A stretch of DNA of 64,000 nt, from contig NW_020312303.1 of NCBI RefSeq assembly GCF_002999335.1, forward strand, positions 163,501-227,500, given 5' to 3'. Below the pieces are notes generated by a model. That model worked only from the letters and a program-made list of their open reading frames with translations, ran no database searches and was not told where the DNA came from. This document shows positions 56,762 to 64,000 of this stretch, in pieces. The translations under genes and the position numbers were made by a program. This DNA is from Cyclospora cayetanensis (taxonomy: Eukaryota; Apicomplexa; Conoidasida; Eucoccidiorida; Eimeriidae). How positions within the stretch are numbered: position 1 is the stretch's first letter; every line of letters begins with the position of its first letter.

Positions 56762-59700
56762 TGCTGCTGCTGCTGCTTGTGTCTCTTGAGTTCGCAAAGC
56801 ATCTCAGTGCCAGATGCTGTGGCAGCAGCCGCTGCGCAATATGCGCAGGGAGTGGCGAAGAGGCAGCGAATGCAGATGTCATGGGAGAGATGACTTCAAT
56901 GCTGCTGGCTTCAATGAAAACCTCCAAAGAAGGTCTGCAGCGCGACGACACTTATTCGACAGTTTGAGACATCGACACCAGTCTGTAGCAGACTGGCTCC
57001 GCTGGCGAGGGAAGTCTATGGTGGTAAGTACAACGCGAAGAAGCATGGGAGAGCTGGGGTAGCCTTTAGAAACGTGGAGAAGAAAGCTCGACTCAACTGC
57101 CACGACTGCATGCCATGCAGACGTGGCAGCTTAGGCAACATACCTGCAGTCCTTCTTGAGCCTTTCCCATCGACAAGCAGCAACTCCCACAACAGACACC
57201 AAGTCGCCACAAGAAACACGACCTGCAGCGGCACAAGAATACTCAAGGAAGGCGCAAAAACACTCCTGCACAGCAAGGGAGAAGCAGCAACACCTCCTGC
57301 TGCAGCAGCATCAACAGCAACTGCAGCTGCTGCGGCACCAATAGCAGATACAGCACCAACACCAACAGCACATACACTACCACTTACAGCAGATACAGCA
57401 GCACCAACACCAAGAGCACATACACTACCACTTACAGCAGATACACGACCACTTACAGCAGATACAGCACCAACACCAACAGCACATACACTACCACTTA
57501 CAGCAGATACAGCAGCACCACCAACAGATACACTACCACGTACAGCAGATACACTACCACTTACAGCAGATACAGCAGTACCAACACCAAGAGCACATAC
57601 ACTACCACTTACAGCAGATACGGCACCAACACCAACAGCACATACATTACCACGTACAGCAGATACAGCAGCACCAACACCAACAGATACACGACCAACA
57701 CTTACTGCAGATACAGCAGCACCAACACCAACAGATACACCACCACCACCACCACCACCACCAGCTCATACACCACCACCACCACCAGCAGATACACCGC
57801 CACCACCACCAGCACATACACCACCAGGAACACCACCAACGCCACCAATACAACCCCCCCGACTACCCCCACCAGCAAACCTGCAAGATCTCCAAAAAGA
57901 ACGACAGCGGGGAGACTGCGAGAAAATCCAGCGTGAGAGCTCCAGACACCAGAGCACTGCAGCCTGCAAAAAAAGCCTCAGCAGCAGCAGGAGAGTGAAC
58001 ACAGAGAGTGGACAGAAGCAAAGAGACAGCAGACAATACGACCTGAAAATCAACAGGAGCAGCAGGTGCTATCCTTCGGCAGCTAGCAGACTTGAAGTTG
58101 TGCTGTCACTTTTTTAGAGTCACCTTATTTCTTGATAATCCGCTTTCGTGAATTCTTCGGAAGATTCATCAAAGACATCGCCGGTGCATGCCATGCCATT
58201 TCCTTTGAAGCCTTTTCTCCAGCCATACCCCAGTGCTCTGCCTGAGCGTTTTTGGGAGAAGTTTGGAGGAGCAGCAGCTGCTGCCGCTGCTGACGCCGTT
58301 CCCCCAGGGGTAGATGCAGCCGCAGCTCTCCCTCCACAGGCTGCAGCCGCATTTCATGGCACGCAGTTTGGAATTCGCTTAACACATAGCATACGACGTC
58401 TCGCATCGCAGCATCTAGCATCGATTGTGGCCTCTAGCCTGTAGCCTACAGCACGCTTAATAGTGGCAGCAGGTAGCATACAAAGCATGCATAATAGTGA
58501 TATCCCATGGCAAAAAGAGCACACATCATAGTGGTAGCAGATCGCACATAAAGCATGCATAATAGTGGTAGCAGATCGCACATAAAGCATGCATAATAGT
58601 GGTAGCATATAGCATAAAAGTATCATGGCCTCTAGCCTATAGCCAAGGCATTGAACTACTATAGCGTACAGCCCATAACACGTAGACGACTCGAAAGTGC
58701 ATAGTGATATCCCATGGCAAAAAGAGCACACATCATAGTGGTAGCAGATCGCACATAAAGCACGCACAATAGTGGTAGCAGATCGCACATAAAGCATGCA
58801 CAATAGTGGTAGCAGATCGCACATAAAGCATGCATAATAGTGGTAGCATATAGCATAAAAGTATCATGGCCTCTAGCCTATAGCCAAGGCATTGAACTAC
58901 TATAGCGTACAGCCCATAACACGTAGACGACTCGAAAGTGCATAGTGATATCCCATGGCAAAAAGAGCACACATAATAGTGGTAGCAGATCGCACATAGA
59001 GCATGCATAATAGTGGTAGCAGATCGCACATAAAGCATGCATAATAGTGGTAGCATATAGCATAAAAGTATCATGGCCTCTAGCCTATAGCCAAGGCATT
59101 GAACTACTATAGCGTACAGCCCATAACACGTAGACGACTCGAAAGTGCATGCAGTAAAGACTGTAAAGACTGCTGGTGGCTGTGTGTGTGTGTGCATGCG
59201 CAGAGTTTCTTGGAGCGCTCGTTTAGCCTCTGCAAATTTTCGATGCCTTAAGAGCTCACAGGATGGGCACCGCGTTGGCAGTCGCAGGCGGTAAAACAAC
59301 TCCGCCTCAGCAGCAGCCACAAATCGAAAGCCGCACTGGCGACAGCGAAAGACTCTGCTGGATGTCAGCATTTGCACTCTGCCTGCAGCGCATGCACAGA
59401 AGAAACCAGCTAGAAAAAGGCTGTTCGTCAGGAGGTCAAGCCTCTTGCAAAATGTTGATGAGCTTTTGCCGTTGGGGGAGCAGCAACACGGTCGGTGGCA
59501 GTTTGCGGGCTCACAGACAGTGCGAGAGAGAAAAAAAGGAGAGAAAGAAAGAAGGAAAGAAAGAGAGAGAAAGAAGATGAGAGAGAAAGCAAGACACTCA
59601 GAGAGAAAGTAAGTGACAGAAAGAAAGAAAGAAAGAGAGAGAAAGAAAGAGAAGGGAAGGGAAGGGAAGGAGCTGCATGCAGCTAATTCACCTGCTCGTA

Positions 59701-61396
59701 CAACACGGCCCTTCAGCGTGAGCAAAGATCCAACATGCTCTACTGCCAAGTTGCTGAATGCAAAAAAGCAGCGCATTAGCAGATCGGACGAGCAAGAACC
59801 TTCAAATTGCCTGCATACTGTACAGTGTATGTGGCGTATAGTGTACACTGTATAGTATATGTGCCGTATAGTGTACACTGTATAGTGTACACTGTATAGC
59901 GTATGTGCTGTAAAATGTACATTGCATATTGTATTGTGTATCCTGTACACTGTATATTGTGTGTTGTGTACACAGTATAGTGTATGCTGCATACTGTACA
60001 CTGCGTAGTAAACATTGCACACTGTATCCTGAATATTGTATGTGCTGTAAAGTCTACACTCTATAGTGTATGTGCTGTAAAGTGTGCACTCTCTAGTGTA
60101 CATTGTACACTGCATCCTCTATATTGTATGCTGTACACTGCACGCGGTATAGTGTATGCTGCATAGTGCACAGTGTATAGTGTACATTGTAGACTGTATC
60201 ATCCTGTATATTGTATAGTGTACACTGCACAGTGTACATTGTAGTCTGTATCATCCTGTATATTGTATACTGTACACTGCACAGTGTACATTGTAGTCTG
60301 TATTATCCTGTATATTGTATACTGTACACTGCGCGGTGTATACCTGGCGTCACGAGCCAGACAAAGGGCAAACTGGTTGCCTCTGGCCTTAAGACACGCG
60401 TATGCAGGTAGAGAGGAAATGCGAAGGGAGACGAGCAGAGGAAAAAGCACGAAAAAGGTAGACATGGGAGAAAAAGAAGGTATACGTGTATACGTGTGTG
60501 TATGTGTGTGTGTGTAGCCGAAGGCGGTGTGTGTAGATTTTCAGAAAAAGAAGCCTTGCAACTTACTCTGAACTTCTGATCGCTGTAGCTTCATCCTGAG
60601 GAACGTGAACGAGGCGAACTCGCAGAGGAGGAGCCGACTGCAGCGCAGACTGCTGCAGCAAGTGGATTTGCTGCATCTGTTGCATTTGCTGCTGCAGCTG
60701 CTGCTGCATTTGCTGCTGCTCCTCGTGCTCCAGCTGCTCTTGCTGCAGCAGTTGCTGCTCCTGCTGCAGCTGCAGCACTTGCTGCTCCTGCTGCAGCTGC
60801 AGCACTTGCTGCTCCTGCTGCAGCTGCAGCAGCCTGAGGCACACTGGAGGCAGCACTTTCTCGTGGAGCAGCTGCAGCGTCTGCTGTGGCAACATCAACA
60901 GTTGCTGACCTAGAAAGGGTTCTTGTTCGAGGATTTCCACTGCATCCAGATACACCGGAGCGCTGCTGGCAGCTCTGTGTTGTTGGTGTTGCTCCTGCTG
61001 CTGCTGCTGGTGCTGCTGCTGCTGCAGATTCGCGGCAGCAGGTGTATCGGCGTGCTCTAAGGGCACAGCATGCGTTCTGATGTATGAAAGCAGATTCTTC
61101 AAGATGGAGGGCTGCTGAGAAATCCAGTTCTTCCATTTCCACTCAACGTGGGAGTCCGATACACCAGGAGCAGCGGCGGGAGCAAAAGCCTCTTTCTGCA
61201 AGCGTTGCAGCAGCTGCTGGCGCAGAGCAGCGGCTGTCTGAAGCCCTCGAGGCTTCCTCTGCCATTCTTCCTGAGCGCTTTGACGACCTCCCACGTGAAT
61301 GTACGGCTCGTCCACCTCTGAGAGTACTCCACCCCCAAAAGACTGCCAAGTCTCAGAGCTGGCGGTACAGCCGCCGCTGTTGATGCTGCGATCCAT
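52846..61396 (-). CDS. MCM9: MCM9-like AAA+ helicase, twelve exons
   Basis: The model is complement(join(52846..53513,53863..54298,54522..54833,55108..55316,55896..56180,56357..56934,57144..57222,57881..57963,58124..58340,59260..59382,59692..59810,60567..61396)), 1312 residues, all phases consistent. After a Gln-rich N-terminus come the OB fold ([12 protein letters not shown]), a zinc finger (C330, C333, C355, C359), ADYQEIR and [14 protein letters not shown]. Walker A is GDPGTGKS (747-754). The block [19 protein letters not shown] carries Walker B, and LLSRFD (918-923) holds the arginine finger. [15 protein letters not shown] is closer to MCM9 than MCM8. The C-terminal winged region ([25 protein letters not shown]) is present. 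MCM9 acts with MCM8 in homologous recombination. Walker B has DD instead of DE, and sensor-1 Asn is replaced by His859. Exon 10 may end instead at a GTTGCA site, which would also keep phase. Confidence 0.85.
53560..53830. repeat. CAGCAGACTAAGCG minisatellite in intron 11 of MCM9
   Basis: Units of 27-33 bp (AAGCAGCAAGAGCAGCAGCA plus GACTAAGCG) repeat about nine times between exons 53863 and 53513. Confidence 0.9.
55660..55860. repeat. ACACATAAACACATTCATAC microsatellite in intron 8 of MCM9
   Basis: Imperfect CACATAAACACATTCATACA units are followed by ACAGACATAGATACAGACAT between exons 55896 and 55316. Confidence 0.85.
57300..57860. repeat. ACCA/AGATACA minisatellite in intron 5 of MCM9
   Basis: Units of 30-45 bp (CACTTACAGCAGATACAGCA, CCAACACCAACAGCACATAC) repeat about 12 times and end in a (CCACCA)n tract. 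On the plus strand this gives a 347-codon Thr/Pro frame that is a by-product of the repeat. Confidence 0.9.
58450..59152. repeat. Nested tandem repeat (208-241-bp units) in intron 3 of MCM9
   Basis: Three large units begin GTGATATCCCATGGCAAAAA at about 58496, 58704 and 58945. Each contains one to three copies of a 33-bp subunit (AGTGGTAGCAGATCGCACAT) and ends with CATAACACGTAGACGACTCG. The copies are nearly identical apart from the subunit number. Confidence 0.93.
59815..60350. repeat. TGTATAGTGTACAC repeat in intron 1 of MCM9
   Basis: Imperfect units TGTACACTGTATAGTGTA are followed by a ~58-bp unit (TAGTCTGTATCATCCTGTAT) repeated about three times. The words TGTACA and TGTATA are partly self-complementary. 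Confidence 0.9.
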
Positions 61397-62399
61397 GATG
61401 ACAAGCGACGCGTGCTCCCGACTGCATGCGTTTTTTCCACGTGTATGGGCTGGAAAGAGACAGAGAGCGAGCGAGAGAGAGAGCGCTGGCTGGCTGGAGG
61501 TTGCCTTCGCTTCCCACCTACCTCCACCCACCGGCAAACACGCGACCCCCGTGTTCGAGGCGCGCGACGCGCACAACGGCGCCACTCAAAGTTTCCTGAA
61601 AACGTGATGAAAAGCAGCAAAAGCTTCATTCCAGGCAGTCTGGAAGGCTACTACTTTGAGGGAGAGGCGGGGAGGAGAGTTGAGAAGAGGGGGCATTGAA
61701 TCGGGGGGGTCCATTCATTTCGAGAGGCGAGACAACGGGAAGGCGAAACTTTAGCGCAATGCAGCGCCTCTTCGCGTTGCTGCTGTCTAAGATTCGCAGT
61801 TTTCTGCCAAAAAAGACAATGTTGGTGCCGTCGGAAGATTATTTCGTGGCTGCTTTGTGCAACAAGGGGGGGTCGGGGGAGGGAGGGGGGCTTCTCCTCC
61901 CGCCAGTGGAGGCGGAAATGACGAACAGCTGCCGACTGTCGCGAAGCAGCAGGTGCCACTCCCGCCTCCCTCCCTCCTCCTCCTCTCCGTTTAATGTGTT
62001 TTAAAGAGATAAAGCCTCTTAAATATGCTAATCCTTCATGAACTTCCCGGCTGAAACGCGCAATCGGCACCCAGAAAGCAGCCGCCTATAGACACATCTG
62101 CAGCTCGAAAAATCTACGCTTTGCTGCCCTATCCAGCCAGAAAGCGCAAAGTCTCGAGGCACCCCCGCTGCGGCTGCCTGGTACGTCGATACACTCAAAC
62201 TCCGTCCCTGCTGCTTCTCCTTCCTCCCCGCTGAAATCTGCCAACGCGTCTTCTCGCGAGGTTCTGCGGAAGGCGGGGAGGAGGGAAGGAGGTCGCTCAG
62301 CGAAGCTTGCGCCAACGTCTGCGGCTGCAGCCTCACCCAGCATAAAAACACACACCCCAATACACCCAAACGCAGCAGGAGAGTCGCCGTCTTCACCCC
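61397..62399. promoter_or_regulatory. Divergent upstream region of MCM9 and the 177-residue membrane protein
   Basis: Starts at 61396 (minus) and 62400 (plus) face away from each other. A plus-strand frame at 61759-62004 (MQRLFALLLSKIRSFLPKKT) could be a small gene or exon, but neither homology nor splice evidence backs it. A minus-strand frame covers the same bases. Confidence 0.35.
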
Positions 62400-62933
62400 A
62401 TGGCTGCAACTGCAGAAGATCCTCCTTCCAAAGTCGGAGCAGCTGCAGCTCCTGACAGCGTTCCCCTTGACACGCCTACGCCTCCCCCTCCGCCAAGTGT
62501 CTTGACAGCCGAGCAAGCAGCCAAGGCAAAGAGCTCCCTGCAGCATGTGCTGCTGTTGCAGCTCTCGCTCTTGGGTGCAGCGGTAGGAGCTTTCGTGTGT
62601 ATGTACCCTTGGTTATCTGGGCAGCAGCATGCAGCAGGTGCAGCTACAGCAGCGCTTTCAGCTGCAGTGCGAAATGCAGCAGCCTCCGCTGCAGCGGAAA
62701 GCGCAGCAAGCTTTGCAGCGGCAGCAGCTGCTGCTGCTGCATTGCCCTTTTCGCTCGCAGCAGCCACACTGCAATTTGCTCTCTCGCTAATGAGGGTTAA
62801 TCTGCTCGTTCTGCTGCTGTTACTGCTCTGGGGAACCTACCAAATGCTATTGGTATCTCGTGTCGCAGTCTACGCCTCAGGGAATCTCGTGAGATATATC
62901 CTCAAACGGTTCGTCGTACTGCCTGCCGCGTAG
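62400..62933 (+). CDS. Ala-rich integral membrane protein, 177 residues
   Basis: The single-exon frame starts at CCCCATGGCT, a good context. A Pro-rich cytosolic-looking head (MAATAEDPPSKVGAAAAPDS) comes first. Hydrophobic segments follow at about residues 51-70 (LLLQLSLLGAAVGAFVCMYP) and 127-150 ([20 protein letters not shown]), separated by an Ala-rich linker coded by GCA/GCT tracts. It ends with a basic amphipathic tail (RYILKRFVVLPAA). No family is recognised. The linker is typical of the homopolymeric inserts in this genome. Confidence 0.6.
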   Translation: MAATAEDPPSKVGAAAAPDSVPLDTPTPPPPPSVLTAEQAAKAKSSLQHVLLLQLSLLGAAVGAFVCMYPWLSGQQHAAGAATAALSAAVRNAAASAAAESAASFAAAAAAAAALPFSLAAATLQFALSLMRVNLLVLLLLLLWGTYQMLLVSRVAVYASGNLVRYILKRFVVLPAA

Positions 62934-63290
62934 CAAGGGGATTAACCATCGCAGCAACTTCTCGAAAGCCTCCACCAGCCACAATCCACGCTGATATTAT
63001 TATTGTTCTTTTTATTTTCTTCTCAAAAGCCTCCACCAGCCACAATCCACGCTGAAATTTACTTCTTCCTTCTATTCTCTTCTTCTGGCGAGCTGCTCGC
63101 TTCCTAAAGTCTCTCAAGAGGCGCACAGGCGTATACCTAACGTACCATGCAAGCGTCTTGATACTGCCGCATACTGCAGATGCTGCATGCAGCTGCGTAT
63201 TTTCTGCTGTTGCGTTTGTGAGTGCTGCAGCTGTGAGTTCCCTCGCCGGAGCTACCGTCCTTCCCCCCTCTTCTGTCACTACTTGCTGCA
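62934..63290. other. 3' flank with a 37-bp direct repeat
   Basis: TCTCGAAAGCCTCCACCAGC-CACAATCCACGCTGA occurs at 62958-62994 and again at 63018-63054 with one or two changes. The spacing is 60 bp. Minus-strand frames here are open but I favour the plus-strand exon that follows. Confidence 0.5.
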
Positions 63291-63292
63291 GC

Positions 63293-64000
63293 ATGCGTTC
63301 TTGCGGCTGCGCCTCCTGCATGCGCAGCAGCAGCAGCAGCACAAGAAGAGCTCGCCGCTGCTGAAAGCATTCTCGAAAATCCCTCTAGGACCGTACGATG
63401 CTCGTTTTGGGAGCGTTTCTAACGCTGCAGCCGTCAAAGAGCGACGTTTTCTCTTGCAACGGATTGGAAGCTTCCTCGCCGAACAGACAGCAGCGCTCTT
63501 CCACAAGTGGGGACTGTTTGCGCGACTGCCGCTGCATGCGGGAGAGCTGCAGCAGCAGCTGCATGTGCAGCTGCTGCAGCACGACCAGACCGGCGCAGTG
63601 ACTGTCTTGGAATGGTATAACGGTCCTAGGCGACAGCCTGCAGCAGCTGCAGCAGCAGCAGCTGCTGCTGCTGCTGCACGTGCTGCTGCTGCCACGCGTG
63701 CTGCTGCTGCTGCTGCTACGGCAGCTGCTTCGCATGCGCGACCAACCGAGCATGCAGCGAAAGCCGCTGAAGACGGAGGAGAGCGCGTGGACGGGCAGCA
63801 GCAACACAAGCAGCAGCAGCAACACGACGAGCACGAGAGCGGCAGCGAGAGCAGCGGTAAGAGCACCTCTTCGCAGCCTTGCGTGTCTCGACGAAAAGAT
63901 GATCTAAAAGTCTCCTGGATGCTTGCGGGGGCGAATTTGCTGCACCGTTTCTCCCGAAGGGCTCATCAAGAAAATCAGAAAGTCACTCGTGTTGCTGCAG
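63293..64000 (+). CDS. Internal exon of an unidentified protein, cut by the right window edge
   Basis: A plus-strand frame without ATG stays open from about 63290 to the end of the window. It passes through FSKIPLGPYDARFGSVSNAA, RFLLQRIGSFLAEQTAALFH and KWGLFARLPLHAGELQQQLH, then Ala, Gln and Ser/Glu runs, and DDLKVSWMLAGANLLHRFSR. The ordered parts look like genuine folded sequence, with CAG tracts inserted as in the other genes. An acceptor TTGCTGCAG at about 63284-63292 is the likely exon start, but upstream frames are open too. Leu- and Cys-rich minus-strand frames over the same bases look like shadows. No family is recognised. Confidence 0.5.

Noticed and set aside
57074..58117. 347-codon Thr/Pro-rich plus-strand frame
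   Set aside because: It is antisense to MCM9 exons 5 and 6 and to the array in intron 5.
59495..59855. Lys/Glu-rich plus-strand frames
   Set aside because: They come from a (GAAA)n tract in MCM9 intron 2 on the antisense strand.

Overview
The window is nuclear DNA of an intron-rich apicomplexan, most likely a coccidian of the genus Eimeria. The evidence is short exons split by GT-AG (and a few GC-AG) introns on both strands, CAG/CTG tracts read as runs of Ala, Gln or Ser inside otherwise conserved proteins, introns packed with simple tandem repeats, and a decayed Ty3/gypsy element. This is inferred from sequence character and family knowledge; no database search was run. Exon chains were built by hand. 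For each of the large genes the phases of all exons agree and the joined length is a multiple of three.

Layout. 0-5 kb: the N-terminal exon of a minus-strand gene running off the left edge (1-138), a plus-strand REXO4-type DEDDh exonuclease (1185-2866), and a small minus-strand protein with one CX9C motif (4031-4971). 6-15 kb, minus strand: an EF-hand terminal exon (6400-6705), a 617-residue coiled-coil protein (8079-11782) and unassigned exon-like segments further upstream. 15.4-21 kb, plus strand: an 11-exon 2-oxoglutarate/Fe(II) prolyl hydroxylase of the PHD/Skp1-hydroxylase (PhyA) type. 21-22.1 kb: a satellite of 81-bp units between convergent 3' ends. 22.6-31.2 kb, minus strand: a 10-exon M16 zinc metalloprotease of 1458 residues. 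31.8-33.7 kb: an ankyrin-repeat protein divergent from the protease. 35-37.2 kb: a low-complexity plus-strand gene. 38.4-43.4 kb, minus strand: SEC62. 44.6-50.4 kb: a degenerate Ty3/gypsy retroelement (gag-, RT-, RNase H- and integrase-like remnants and a diverged candidate LTR pair) in an island free of trinucleotide repeats. 51.5 kb: an 85-residue membrane protein. 52.8-61.4 kb, minus strand: a 12-exon MCM9-like helicase. 62.4 kb: a 177-residue membrane protein. 63.3 kb to the right edge: an exon of a further plus-strand gene.

The genes do not form one pathway. They are housekeeping functions: RNA 3'-end trimming, oxygen-dependent modification of an E3-ligase subunit, proteolysis, post-translational ER import and DNA recombination or repair. 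What ties the region together is genome architecture. Most long introns contain their own microsatellite or minisatellite array, several exons contain [16 protein letters not shown] palindromes or homopolymeric amino-acid tracts, and the only stretch lacking these features is the dead retroelement.
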